Made by a program: the position numbers and the translations under genes
The notes under the pieces: generated by a model
What the model was told of the DNA's origin: nothing
Databases searched by the model: none
Seen by the model: only the letters and a program-made list of their open reading frames with translations
Assembly: GCF_000337915.1 (NCBI RefSeq)
Contig: NZ_AOJE01000011.1
Coordinates: 92,523-156,522, forward strand
DNA length: 64,000 nt
Direction of reading: 5' to 3'
Source of the DNA: Halorubrum saccharovorum DSM 1137
GTDB taxonomy: Archaea > Halobacteriota > Halobacteria > Halobacteriales > Haloferacaceae
Shown: positions 1 through 8,090 of the stretch, in pieces
How the letters are laid out: each line of letters starts with the position of its first letter
Numbering within the stretch: the first letter of the stretch is position 1

Positions 1-1
1 C

Positions 2-118
2 ACCGTCTCGATCGACGAGGAGGACGACCGCGAGTTCGAGGTCGACTTCACCCGTCCGGAGCGCACCCGGGACGAACGACTGGCCGACCTGTGGTCGGAG
101 CTCCGCGAGGAAACATGA
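2..118 (+). CDS. C-terminal end of an unidentified protein (5' cut off)
   Basis: Only the last 38 codons lie in the window. They encode an acidic and charged tail ending in LADLWSELREET, with no recognisable domain. The TGA stop overlaps the ATG of the next gene (ATGA), so the two are probably co-transcribed. Small membrane proteins like the next one often follow winged-helix regulator genes in haloarchaea, so this could be the end of such a regulator. That is inference from context only. Confidence 0.6.
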   Translation, partial: TVSIDEEDDREFEVDFTRPERTRDERLADLWSELREET

Positions 119-393
119 ATACGTACATCAATCTGTTCGTCATCGTCGCAAAGACCGCCATCCTAGCGCTCGGTGGCAGCATCACCTACTACGCGCTCCG
201 GGCGTACGGCCGGACCGGCGATCCCTCGCTTCGGGCGCTCGGCATCGGCTTCGGCATCGTCACCGTCGGGGCGCTGATCGGCGGCGTCTCCCACCAGATC
301 ATCGGGTCGAGCCTGGCCGTCGGGATCGCGATCAACAGCCTGCTGACAGCGGTCGGGTTCGGCGTCATCGTCTACTCGCTGACGGTGGAGTGA
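115..393 (+). CDS. Small three-helix membrane protein, DUF7521-like
   Basis: This encodes 92 residues that are nearly all membrane: hydrophobic segments at about residues 5-25, 40-60 and 66-88, with short loops. The sequence resembles the haloarchaeal DUF7521 family as I remember it; no function is known. I chose the ATG at 115 over an in-frame start at 91, because 115 overlaps the upstream stop as ATGA and begins directly with the first hydrophobic helix. Translational coupling to the upstream gene suggests a regulator/membrane-partner pair, which is inference. Confidence 0.75.
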   Translation: MNTYINLFVIVAKTAILALGGSITYYALRAYGRTGDPSLRALGIGFGIVTVGALIGGVSHQIIGSSLAVGIAINSLLTAVGFGVIVYSLTVE

Positions 394-486
394 GGTCGCA
401 CGACGGCGTGTTCTCGGCCAGCTGTCGACGTTCGACGAACCCCGTTTTCGATAGTCTTTTGCGGCGTTCCGTTCTCGGATCGCGTC

Positions 487-1188
487 ATGAGCGACGCACG
501 CGAGGAGCTCTCTCGCCGGATCGCCGGTGAGATAACGCTCAGCGACGACCCCGGAGCGACGCTGCGGAAGTGGCGGACCGACTTCGACGTCTCCCAGACC
601 GAGCTGGCCGACCAGCTCGACGTCTCCTCGTCGGTCGTCTCGGACTACGAGAGCGGGCGCCGGGAGAGCCCGGGGATCGGCGTCGTCCGGCGGACCGTCG
701 AGGGGCTCCTGGACATCGACGAGCGGCGCGGCGGCGGGCGGCTCCGACAGTACGCGCGCGTGCTCTCCGCCGGGTTCGAGAGCGACATCGTCCACGACCT
801 CCGGGAGTACTCGACGGCGGTTCCCCTCGAAGAGTTCTACGAGGCGATGGGCGCGACGGAGATCGTGCGCGGCGAGCAGGACCACGTCAACGGCCACACC
901 GTCATCAACTCGATCGAGGCGATCACCCGCCTGTCGAGCGAGGAGTTCTACCGGCTGTACGGCCAGTCGACGAACCGCGCGCTCGTGTTCACCCGCGTCA
1001 CGCGCGGCGAGTCGCCGCTGGTCGCGCTGCGCGTCGTGAGCCCGACGCCGAACGCGGTCGTGCTCCACGGGATCGAGGACGGCGACCTGTGGGACCACGC
1101 CGCCGACCTCGCCCGCGTCGACGGGTTCTCGCTGGCGACCTCCACTCGCGATCTGGACGACTGCTTGGCCGACCTGCAGGCGCTCTGA
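487..1188 (+). CDS. XRE-type helix-turn-helix regulator (COG1709-like)
   Basis: A 233-residue predicted DNA-binding protein. Residues 24-66 form a typical XRE/Cro helix-turn-helix: LRKWRTDFDVSQTELADQLD, then a recognition helix around SSSVVSDYESGRRESPG. The C-terminal 130 residues are an alpha/beta domain shared with archaeal COG1709 regulators; no ligand residues can be recognised. It stands alone, with a 93-bp upstream gap and its own start, so a single-gene transcript is likely. Its target is unknown. Confidence 0.85.
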   Translation: MSDAREELSRRIAGEITLSDDPGATLRKWRTDFDVSQTELADQLDVSSSVVSDYESGRRESPGIGVVRRTVEGLLDIDERRGGGRLRQYARVLSAGFESDIVHDLREYSTAVPLEEFYEAMGATEIVRGEQDHVNGHTVINSIEAITRLSSEEFYRLYGQSTNRALVFTRVTRGESPLVALRVVSPTPNAVVLHGIEDGDLWDHAADLARVDGFSLATSTRDLDDCLADLQAL

Positions 1189-1273
1189 GGCGGTCGCCGC
1201 AGGGGGGTTGGCCTCGTCGGCGATCCGCCCCCGGACCGCGACCCTGAAACCCCCGGCGACCCTCGACTCGGAC

Positions 1274-1819
1274 ATGACCGACGACTACGCCGAGCGCCTC
1301 CGCGCGAACCGCCGCGAGAAGGACGACTTTTTCGCCGAACACCCGCAGTCGCCGATCCCGCCCGAGCACCGCGACGACTTCGACGGCCTCGACTACTTCG
1401 CGCCGAACCCCGACTACCGGGTCGAGGCGACCGTCACCGTCCACGACGACCCCGAACCGGTCGAGATGGAGACCACCGCGAGCAACCCCGTCCGATACCT
1501 CCGGATCGTCACCTTCGCGTTCGAGGTCGACGGCGAGGAACACACCCTCGCGGGGTACCGGCAGGAGGGCGACGACGGCGCGGTCTTCGTCCCCTTCCGC
1601 GACAAGACGACGGGCCAGCAGACGTACCGCAACGGGCGGTACATGGAGCTTGAGCCGGACGGCGACCTCGCCGACGGCGACGCGGTGACGATCGACTTCA
1701 ACCTCGCGTACAGCCCCTTCTGCGCGTACAGCGAGACGTTCTCCTGCCCGCTTCCGCCCGAGGAGAACTGGCTGGAGATCGTCGTCCCCGCCGGTGAGAA
1801 GGCGCCGGACATCGAGTAG
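1274..1819 (+). CDS. DUF1684 domain protein
   Basis: A soluble 181-residue protein. It shows the hallmarks of DUF1684: FRDKTTGQQTYRNGRYMEL in the middle and AYSPFCAYSETFSCPLPPEE near the C-terminus, where the conserved Cys and Pro residues sit. Full length is normal for the family. The biochemical role is unknown; the conserved cluster suggests a small beta-rich domain. The start at 1274 gives MTDDYAERL; the longer in-frame start at 1208 adds a basic leader unlike the rest of the protein. The insertion element begins about 20 bp after its stop, so the gene is intact. Confidence 0.88.
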   Translation: MTDDYAERLRANRREKDDFFAEHPQSPIPPEHRDDFDGLDYFAPNPDYRVEATVTVHDDPEPVEMETTASNPVRYLRIVTFAFEVDGEEHTLAGYRQEGDDGAVFVPFRDKTTGQQTYRNGRYMELEPDGDLADGDAVTIDFNLAYSPFCAYSETFSCPLPPEENWLEIVVPAGEKAPDIE

Positions 1820-1832
1820 TTGGGAGACCTCA

Positions 1833-1840
1833 AGTAGACG
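1833..1840. repeat. Left copy of 8-bp target-site duplication AGTAGACG
   Basis: AGTAGACG occurs immediately outside the left inverted repeat and again, identically, immediately outside the right one (4173-4180). An exact 8-bp match at both ends is what a transposition event leaves. The last two bases (CG) could instead belong to the inverted repeat, giving a 6-bp duplication. Confidence 0.7.
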
Positions 1841-1855
1841 AGGGTGTCTCAGAAC
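1841..1855 (+). repeat. Left terminal inverted repeat of the insertion
   Basis: AGGGTGTCTCAGAAC, inverted and imperfect relative to 4155-4172. Just inside it lies a hairpin: GATTTCACC (1871-1879) pairs with GGTGAATC (1888-1895). Subterminal structure of this kind is common near insertion sequence ends and may also stop outside transcription. Confidence 0.6.
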
Positions 1856-2034
1856 TATTCGCAAGGGTTTGATTTCACCCGTGATTAGGTGAATCAGCCG
1901 TCAGAATTGACCTGCGTATCTTGCAGAGAGTGTCTCTCGTTCGGAACGCGATCACGGGAAACGATTTCGTGTGCCGAATCGAACTAGAGAAGTCTTCGAT
2001 CCGTCATGCTCAGTCGAATGTATGATAATACTAA

Positions 2035-2043
2035 CTTAAATAC
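2035..2043 (+). promoter_or_regulatory. TATA-like box of the element-borne lipoprotein gene
   Basis: CTTAAATAC lies 24-32 bp before the ATG at 2067 in a very AT-rich tract. This is the spacing expected for a leaderless haloarchaeal transcript. The gene would therefore travel with its own promoter. Prediction from sequence only. Confidence 0.4.
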
Positions 2044-2066
2044 TAGTGTCAATTATAATATTAATA

Positions 2067-4028
2067 ATGAGTGAGAAACGTCGTGCAGATGTTGAGCCGT
2101 TGGATACTGCCAGTAGTACTCCGCTAGCGACCCGCAGAGCGCTCCTCGCAGCGGGTGGGGCTGTCGCACTCGGTGGGTTAGCTGGGTGTTCCGCGCTCGA
2201 TGGCCTGTTAGACAGTGCAGGCGACCTAGTGGTCGGGACGACGGTGTCCGCACCGGCGGCGTTCTACGCAGGACGGCCGCCCTCGGATGGGTCGGCCAGT
2301 AGTACTAGCGAGCAGACGAATAGTAACGGGACTCAGTTCTTCAGCAATGGTCCGGCCGAGGTCCAGCACGTCCCGGCGACGGTCCGAGCGGACTCCCAGT
2401 CGATCGAACTCGAAGGTTGGTCGACCAGCGCGGTGACGAAGGCACCGGACTACGAAGGCGACAATACGCCCATAATCAAAGGGAGTGCTCTCGGTCGCGC
2501 CCAGGACTACAACTCCTCGCGCTCGAACAAATTCGAGTGGTGGGCCGGACCCGACGACGAGGACGACGATGATGGGGATGGAGACGTCCTCGAAGCGATT
2601 CACGACGTCGAACTGGCGTTGCTCGGTCACGTCACGACCGCACAGGCTGCCGTGGATCGAGAAGACCCGACCGCGGCCAGAGAAGCGTTCGACGCGTTCA
2701 TCAACGCGACCACGAAGGCACTCCGACCGGCACTCGACGAGTGTGAAACGGACGTCTGTGGGACTGTCCGGGAGAACTCGGATGGTCGAGTCCAGGGGAT
2801 CCGGATCGCCCGCGGAGCCGTCGACGAGGGGGACTGGACCGCTGCAAAGCGGGAACTCGAAGGTGTCGAGGAAATCGTCCTCGGCGATATCGAACGCCTC
2901 GACGACGAACTCGTCGAGCGCTACCCGGGCCGGCCGCGGTTCATCGATATCATCGAGTATCTGGGAGACGCGCCGACCATCGGCGAGTCGTTCACTGTGT
3001 GTCTGCCCGACGCCAGTCTCCCGGGCGACCGTGGCTCGCTGGCCGAGGTTCTCACACTGGACCACGTGCTGGCGTACTTCGCGTCCTCGTACGAACCAGA
3101 CGGGCGACGGACGCCGTTCAACAACCGATATGACCCGGTGTGCTGCTTCGATTACACCGACGACTATATCGAACTCGACGGCCCCATCTCGCTCCACGAG
3201 GACGTCGCCCGCCAGAACATCCTCTCTGCGGAACTGGACACCTACACCACCGAGAACCGGGCCATCGTCGGCTACGGTACTGAGGGCGGCGCCGTCGTCA
3301 GTGCCGCGGCGGCGTCGGCCGACACCGACGGGAAACGCGTCTTCCTCGCGTCCGGAGATGTCACGGGTGAGATCATCCTGGGCGAAGACAGAGACATGGT
3401 GATGCCGGGAGATAATGTGTCGTCGGGTGACTCCGGCGGCGACGGTTCGGTAAGCCCGACGCCGGTAAGCCCGACGCTGGTCTGTCCCGTCACCGCGACG
3501 CCCGAAGACAGCCCGACTCCATTGCCTGGGCTGTTCTACCTTGAGCGGATCCGTAACGACGACCAGATCGTCTTCGCCGGCGGATGGGTCCTCGACGAGG
3601 GCGCGCTCTTCGAGGATTCGGTGACGCTCCTGTTCGCGGAGGGGCCGACCGAAGTCGCGAGCGTGACCCCGGAGGACATCGGGAGCGACGACTACGACGG
3701 CCGCATCGTCGAGCAGTTCTCCCGCGACCGGAGTCGGTTCGGCTCGGCTTTGGTCAGTGGGACCCCCGAATCTGTCGCTGACTCTGGGATGATGCCAGGC
3801 CCCCTAAATGGTATCCTCGAGGGAGACAACGACGAGCAGATGGCTGACGGCGGTGGCGAGGAAGTTTACATCCTCGGGATGGGGGCGGAAAAGCTGACTG
3901 TAGCAGCACTGGACGCACCGCTCGTCCATCTCGCTGGTGCCGGAGAGCTATCGAAGGGCGATAAGGTCGCAACGGGCAGGATCGAAACCGGAGTGATAAA
4001 CTCTGGCGAGGAAGTCGACATCCTGTAA
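2067..4028 (+). CDS. Tat-type lipoprotein of unknown function, cargo of the insertion
   Basis: A 653-residue protein with an N-terminal twin-arginine signal (TRRALLAAGG, Arg23-Arg24) and the lipobox LAGC with Cys41, so it is predicted to be exported folded and lipid-anchored outside the cell. Residues 160-170 form an Asp-rich patch; residues 170-290 look helical; residues 430-460 are a Ser/Pro/Thr-rich linker (SPTPVSPT). No enzyme motif is recognised. The ATG at 2067 is preferred to the GTG at 2046, which only adds an unlikely SIIILI leader. The last residues GEEVDIL repeat GEEVYIL found 50 residues earlier, and the reading frame beyond the stop still encodes MGAEKLT, so the tail looks shortened by a nonsense mutation. 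It is the only gene inside the insertion. Confidence 0.75.
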   Translation: MSEKRRADVEPLDTASSTPLATRRALLAAGGAVALGGLAGCSALDGLLDSAGDLVVGTTVSAPAAFYAGRPPSDGSASSTSEQTNSNGTQFFSNGPAEVQHVPATVRADSQSIELEGWSTSAVTKAPDYEGDNTPIIKGSALGRAQDYNSSRSNKFEWWAGPDDEDDDDGDGDVLEAIHDVELALLGHVTTAQAAVDREDPTAAREAFDAFINATTKALRPALDECETDVCGTVRENSDGRVQGIRIARGAVDEGDWTAAKRELEGVEEIVLGDIERLDDELVERYPGRPRFIDIIEYLGDAPTIGESFTVCLPDASLPGDRGSLAEVLTLDHVLAYFASSYEPDGRRTPFNNRYDPVCCFDYTDDYIELDGPISLHEDVARQNILSAELDTYTTENRAIVGYGTEGGAVVSAAAASADTDGKRVFLASGDVTGEIILGEDRDMVMPGDNVSSGDSGGDGSVSPTPVSPTLVCPVTATPEDSPTPLPGLFYLERIRNDDQIVFAGGWVLDEGALFEDSVTLLFAEGPTEVASVTPEDIGSDDYDGRIVEQFSRDRSRFGSALVSGTPESVADSGMMPGPLNGILEGDNDEQMADGGGEEVYILGMGAEKLTVAALDAPLVHLAGAGELSKGDKVATGRIETGVINSGEEVDIL

Positions 4029-4064
4029 ATGGGTGCCGAAAAATTAACTAGCGTTGTCAAATAG
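3855..4064 (+). repeat. Degenerate 45-bp direct repeat, 150 bp apart, second copy with a stop
   Basis: Copies begin at 3855 and 4005. They encode GEEVYILGMGAEKLT and GEEVDIL-stop-MGAEKLT: 13 of 15 positions agree, although the DNA differs at many third positions. The TAA at 4026-4028 replaces a glycine codon; without it the frame would continue 12 codons to the TAG at 4062-4064. Confidence 0.7.
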
Positions 4065-4154
4065 CACGGTTTGAATCAGTTGCAGATCGATACTATGCTG
4101 CACAGACGCTCTGTATTGAGCGATTCACGGATCGGTCACTGAGGTGTGTAAACC

Positions 4155-4172
4155 GTTCTATGACACCTCTCG
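4155..4172 (-). repeat. Right terminal inverted repeat of the insertion
   Basis: On the minus strand this reads CGAGAGGTGTCATAGAAC and matches the left end with one gap and two mismatches. Confidence 0.6.
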
Positions 4173-4180
4173 AGTAGACG
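4173..4180. repeat. Right copy of 8-bp target-site duplication AGTAGACG
   Basis: Identical to 1833-1840 and directly adjacent to the right inverted repeat. Confidence 0.7.
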
Positions 4181-4246
4181 GGAACCGCTCCGCGCGCCCC
4201 GCTCCCCGCGGAAAGCCTCAAATCCTCCCCCGCCGAAGCCCCGCCC

Positions 4247-4759
4247 ATGCGCACCCGGCTCGCCGTCGCCGGCCTCGTCGCCGTCGGCGTCCTCCTGATG
4301 GCGAACCCGCTGTACCTCCCGGTTCCGATCGGCGAACCCGACCCCGCGTACACTCACACCGTCCAGCCGGTCGAGAGCGGGTCGCCCGTGGCGGGTGTCG
4401 ACGCGCCCGAGGCGGGGAACGAGACCGCCGACGGCGTCGTCGACTACGCAGACCTCGACTCCGAAGCCCGGGCGGCGTTCGACCGCGCGCTCGACGCGGA
4501 GGCCGGCTTCGGCGTCGAGGAACCGGACGAGCGCGTCGACTCGCTGTCGTACCCCGCCGAGCCGACGCTGGGCGACGGGCTCCTCGTGGTCGAGTACGAG
4601 GGCGAGCGCTACGAGTTCTGGACCCGGACCGTCGAGCGCGAGCCCGGCGCCGTCGTCGCCCAGCGGATCGCGGTCCAGCCGCTCGCGTTCCTCGGCGGCT
4701 TCTTCGCGGTGCTGGCCGCGGCGGCGCTCGGGTTCCGGGAGCGGTCGGATCGGCGGTAG
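4247..4759 (+). CDS. Two-helix membrane protein with an extracytoplasmic domain, unknown function
   Basis: A 170-residue protein with a hydrophobic helix at residues 5-23 and another at about 143-163, ending in a short basic tail (RERSDRR). The acidic domain between them, rich in Asp/Glu, is predicted to face outside. I do not recognise the family. It starts 75 bp after the insertion's right end, so its promoter region may lie partly in the element or in the 66 bp of GC-rich DNA between. It converges with the deacylase gene downstream. Confidence 0.7.
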   Translation: MRTRLAVAGLVAVGVLLMANPLYLPVPIGEPDPAYTHTVQPVESGSPVAGVDAPEAGNETADGVVDYADLDSEARAAFDRALDAEAGFGVEEPDERVDSLSYPAEPTLGDGLLVVEYEGERYEFWTRTVEREPGAVVAQRIAVQPLAFLGGFFAVLAAAALGFRERSDRR

Positions 4760-4794
4760 GGCCCGACCGCACCCGGGACCGATCGGGTCTTCCC

Positions 4795-5832
4795 TCAGTC
4801 GGTCGCGGTCGGCTGTCCCACGGGCTTGGGCGCGTCGCCGGCCTCGATCGCCCGTCTGGTCGACTCGTCGATCTCGACGAGGTGACACAGCGGGTTTCCG
4901 GGGTAGACGACCGGGTTCTCCAGGAGGCCGATCAGCAGCCCGGTGAAGGGCGCTTCGATCGCGACCTCGTCTTTCTTGAACGGGTTGGTGATCGTCGCGA
5001 TCCGCTCGCCCTCGCGGACGAGCGAGCCGCTCTCGAAGTGCGTGTCGACGATGCCGCCCGAGTCCGCCCGGAGCCACGTCTTCTCGCCCGTGCCGGCGAC
5101 GATCGTCCGCCAGCCGGGCCAGCGCACCGTGTCGGTGTCGAGCAGCCCGTACTCGGCGAAGACGGAGCGCACGCCGGCGAGCGCGTCGTCGATGAGGGGG
5201 CGCTGGAAGCGGTGCGCCTCCCCCATCTCGATCGTGATCGTCGGGATGCCGTCGTCCGTCGCCTCGCCGCGGAGGGTGCCGCTCGGGCCGTCGCTGTCGA
5301 TGACAACCTTCGAGCCGAACGCGAGCGCGAGGCGGTGAACGCCGTCGTCGGTCATGTCGCCGCGGACGTGGAGCATGTTCGTCCGGCCGCGGGTGGAGGT
5401 GTGGAAGTCGAGCCCGAAGTCGCAGGGCGCGATGAAGTTCTCGTAGATCTGGTGGGCCATCCGCTTCGAACTGGTCGAGCCCGCCTTCCCGGGGAACGAC
5501 CGGTTCAGGTCGCGGTCGTAGACGGGGAGGTAGCGCTGCTGGGCGATGAAGCCGGGAACGTTGAGCACGGGGAGACAGACGAGCGTGCCCGCGAGCGCCG
5601 AGAGGTCCCACTCGTGGGCGACCTCGCGGACGACCTCGATACCGTTGAGTTCGTCGCCGTGGGCGGCCGCCGTGAGGAACGCGGTGGGGCCGTCGCGCTC
5701 GCCGTTGACGATCGTCACGGGGATCCGGACCGGGTCGCCGAGGTACGTCTCGCTGATTCCGTAGCGGATGTTCTGCGTCTCGCCCGGCGGCACCGCGCCG
5801 CCGTTGTACGTGAACATCCGATCGTCGCTCAT
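4795..5832 (-). CDS. Succinylglutamate desuccinylase/aspartoacylase family deacylase
   Basis: A 345-residue predicted zinc-dependent N-acyl-amino-acid hydrolase of the AstE/AspA superfamily, related to M14 carboxypeptidases. Visible zinc ligands are His58 and Glu61 in TAAAHGDELNG and His144 in FGLDFHTS. DLNRSFPG (from Asp109) is the conserved substrate loop, and a C-terminal barrel follows from about residue 250. The start gives MSDDRMFTYNGG; a far longer open frame upstream runs antisense through the next gene and is not real. It is divergent from the RimK-protease fusion 133 bp away. In bacteria, deacylases of this family sit beside RimK ligases and RimB-type proteases, so a shared amino-acid tagging or peptide pathway is plausible. 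Confidence 0.9.
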   Translation of the reverse strand: MSDDRMFTYNGGAVPPGETQNIRYGISETYLGDPVRIPVTIVNGERDGPTAFLTAAAHGDELNGIEVVREVAHEWDLSALAGTLVCLPVLNVPGFIAQQRYLPVYDRDLNRSFPGKAGSTSSKRMAHQIYENFIAPCDFGLDFHTSTRGRTNMLHVRGDMTDDGVHRLALAFGSKVVIDSDGPSGTLRGEATDDGIPTITIEMGEAHRFQRPLIDDALAGVRSVFAEYGLLDTDTVRWPGWRTIVAGTGEKTWLRADSGGIVDTHFESGSLVREGERIATITNPFKKDEVAIEAPFTGLLIGLLENPVVYPGNPLCHLVEIDESTRRAIEAGDAPKPVGQPTATD

Positions 5833-5965
5833 GCCAAACCGGAGCACGGCGGGGAGTATATATATGGCGACCCGCGGGTCGGCGGCGTTCCGGCCCCCCG
5901 GGTCGGGGCTCCGGAGAACGGCACCGATCGGTCGACCTTTTACGAATGCCTGTGCAGGTGTTCGC

Positions 5966-7318
5966 ATGAGTTCGGACCCAGTACGGGTGGGAGTGCTTTC
6001 GCTGCACAACAGCAAGGAGACGAAGGCGATCTGTAACGCGGTCGAGGACCTCGGGCACGAGCCCGTCTGGCTCCGCGAGGAGAACGCCGCCATCAGCGTC
6101 GACGACGGCGACGTGTCGGTCGAGCCCGCGGTCGACGTGATCGCGAACCGGCTGCTGCTCTCGAACACCGACCAGCCCGCGGAGCTGCTCGGGCTGGCGA
6201 CGACGTTCGAGCGCATCAGGCCGATGCTCAACGAGCCGAACGCCGTGCTCGCGTCGATCCACAAGTTCGCCACGGCGGCGACGCTCGCCGACTGGAACAT
6301 CCGCGTGCCCGACGCGCTCCTCGCGCTGTCGAACGACCGGCTCAACGAGGGGCGCGAGCGCTTCGGCGAGGTCGGCGTGTACAAGACCGCGATCGGCACC
6401 CACGGCGGCGGGACGTGGAAGGTCGATCTCACGGAGCGCGTGAACCCGAAGGTCGGCAACCGACAGGCGTTCCTCCAGAAGCTCATCGACCGCGACGACG
6501 AGAAGCACCGCGACCTGCGCGTGTACATCGTCGGCGACGAGATCATCGGTTCCATGTACCGCTACGCGCCCGAGGGCGACTGGCGGACCAACGTCGCGCT
6601 CGGCGGCGCGGTCGAGGACGCCACCGACGACATGCCCGACGAGGCCGCGGAGACCGCGCTGTACGCGGCCGACGTGATGGACCTCGACTACGCCGGCGTC
6701 GACCTGGTCGAGGGGTACGACGGCTGGTACGTGCTCGAAGTGAACCCGACGGCGGGGTTCAAGGGGCTCTTCGAGGCCACCGGCACGAGCCCGGCCCCTC
6801 ACATCGCGAAGCTCGCGATCGAGGAGGTCGGCGGCGAGGTCGACGGCGACGACGTCGATCGCATCGCCGCGACGCTCGACGACTCGCGGCCCTCCTGCGC
6901 GCCGATGCCGAAGCCGACCCCGACCGAACAGCCGGTGATCGGCTACATCGAGGAGGTCGTCGTCACCGGCACCTCCGGCTCCACGCAGGCGCTCGCGAAG
7001 TCGGACACGGGCGCGACCCGAACGAGCATCGACACCCAGCTCGCCGCCGAGATCGGCGCCGGCCCGATCAAGAGCATGACGCGCGTGAAGTCGGGGAGCG
7101 TGAAGGGCGGGAAGGCCCGTCCCGTCGTCGACCTCGTGATCGGGATCGGCGGCAACCAGCACACCGTCACCGCCAGCGTCGAGGACCGCGGGCACATGGA
7201 GTACCCGCTCCTCCTCGGTCGCGACATCCTCACCGACTACCGGGTCGACGTCCGGAAGCGCGCCGACGTGGAGGAGGCCGAGCGGGACGAGGCCGGCGAG
7301 ATACTCGAAGAGGAGTAG
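5966..7318 (+). CDS. RimK-family ATP-grasp ligase fused to a RimB-like (retropepsin-type) protease
   Basis: A 450-residue two-domain protein. Residues 1-300 are a RimK-type ATP-grasp ligase, with the glycine-rich loop KTAIGTHGGGTWKV and the metal-binding EVNPTAGFKG near the end of the domain. This class joins glutamate or other amino acids to a carboxylate using ATP. Residues 325-450 match the small proteases often named ATP-dependent zinc proteases (RimB, COG4067). A catalytic-type Asp-Thr-Gly is at 347-349 (KSDTGATRTS), with the matching LLLGRDIL near residue 415, as in retropepsins. In many bacteria the two are separate genes; here writer and putative eraser share one chain. The ATG at 5966 begins MSSDPVRVGVLS; the longer frame would run antisense into the neighbour. 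Confidence 0.9.
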   Translation: MSSDPVRVGVLSLHNSKETKAICNAVEDLGHEPVWLREENAAISVDDGDVSVEPAVDVIANRLLLSNTDQPAELLGLATTFERIRPMLNEPNAVLASIHKFATAATLADWNIRVPDALLALSNDRLNEGRERFGEVGVYKTAIGTHGGGTWKVDLTERVNPKVGNRQAFLQKLIDRDDEKHRDLRVYIVGDEIIGSMYRYAPEGDWRTNVALGGAVEDATDDMPDEAAETALYAADVMDLDYAGVDLVEGYDGWYVLEVNPTAGFKGLFEATGTSPAPHIAKLAIEEVGGEVDGDDVDRIAATLDDSRPSCAPMPKPTPTEQPVIGYIEEVVVTGTSGSTQALAKSDTGATRTSIDTQLAAEIGAGPIKSMTRVKSGSVKGGKARPVVDLVIGIGGNQHTVTASVEDRGHMEYPLLLGRDILTDYRVDVRKRADVEEAERDEAGEILEEE

Positions 7319-7351
7319 CGGGCCGCCGACGCGGTCTGCCGTCGGGAGGCC

Positions 7352-8014
7352 TCAGGTGAACAGCGCGATGACGAGCGCCACGAACAGCAGTTCGCCGCCG
7401 ATCAGCGCCGCCGCGAACAGCCAGTAGCGGTACGTCCAGAGCCACTCCCTCGACCGTTCCAACGTCGACCGCGGGCCGCCGGCGTCGCTTTCACCGGTGG
7501 TTCCCCTTTCCGCGTCGCCGTCGCGCGCCTCGGTAGCGGCGTCGGGCAGGTACGACTCGTCGAGCCGCCACCCGTCGCCCTCGTACGTCGCCGGCACGCG
7601 GGCGCCGACGACCTCGTCGACGTCGAGCGGCGAGACCCCGGCGGCTTCGAGGAACGCGAGGAACGCCTCCGACTCCGCCAGCGACCCGTGTCGCGGAGCG
7701 GGGAACCGCTCGGTGTGGGTCGCGTCGCCGTGCGGGGTCCGGAACTCCACCACGACCTCCTCGTCGGCCGACCGCACCCCGGTCACGATCAGCTCCCGAT
7801 CCGCGTCGTTGAGGTAGGCCTCCCGGAGGCGGCGCCGGACCTCGTCGTCGACCTCGGTCGCCCCCTCGCCGTCGACATCGCCGCCGGCGGCCGGCCCGGC
7901 ATCGTCGCCGGCGGCCGCCCCGGCATCGACACCGCGCTCGGCGTCGACGGTCGTCTGTTCCGGGTCGATCGACGGCTCCGTCTCTTCTCCGCCGCCGGAG
8001 GGTCGGTCGGGCAT
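7352..8014 (-). CDS. Acidic protein with a C-terminal membrane anchor, unknown function
   Basis: A 220-residue protein. Residues 1-70 are a low-complexity Ala/Gly/Asp/Glu region; residues 75-170 are a small folded domain; a single hydrophobic helix near the end (WLFAAALIGGELLFVALVIA) makes it look tail-anchored with the bulk in the cytoplasm. The start MPDRPSGGGEE was preferred to a start 26 codons earlier, which adds an arginine-rich leader overlapping the divergent gene's promoter. Family not recognised. Confidence 0.7.
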   Translation of the reverse strand: MPDRPSGGGEETEPSIDPEQTTVDAERGVDAGAAAGDDAGPAAGGDVDGEGATEVDDEVRRRLREAYLNDADRELIVTGVRSADEEVVVEFRTPHGDATHTERFPAPRHGSLAESEAFLAFLEAAGVSPLDVDEVVGARVPATYEGDGWRLDESYLPDAATEARDGDAERGTTGESDAGGPRSTLERSREWLWTYRYWLFAAALIGGELLFVALVIALFT

Positions 8015-8090
8015 TCGGGATTCCCTTGGCGGCGCGGTACAATAAGCGCGCCGTCGGAAGCGGTTTGAACGCCGGCGACCTCGGTCACCC

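Larger units (their letters stand above)
1841..4172. mobile_element. Transposase-less insertion (mobile-insertion-cassette-like) carrying a lipoprotein gene
   Basis: The left end reads AGGGTGTCTCAGAAC. The right end, read inward on the minus strand (4172 to 4155), is CGAGAGGTGTCATAGAAC. The two match at about 14 of 17 positions with one gap, and both are flanked by AGTAGACG. Joining the flanks across one repeat copy restores a continuous GC-rich intergenic region. The interior holds one long gene and no transposase. It is AT-richer at both edges and holds six CTAG tetranucleotides, against about nine that I could find by eye in the other 61 kb. An 8-bp duplication fits ISH1-type members of the IS5 family. 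The known analogue is a mobile insertion cassette moved in trans; the family assignment is inference. Confidence 0.65.

Noticed and set aside
4136-7195. A 1019-codon open frame on the minus strand across several genes
   Set aside because: It is antisense to the well-supported RimK fusion and reads as arginine- and proline-rich low-complexity protein. Long antisense frames are expected in GC-rich DNA.
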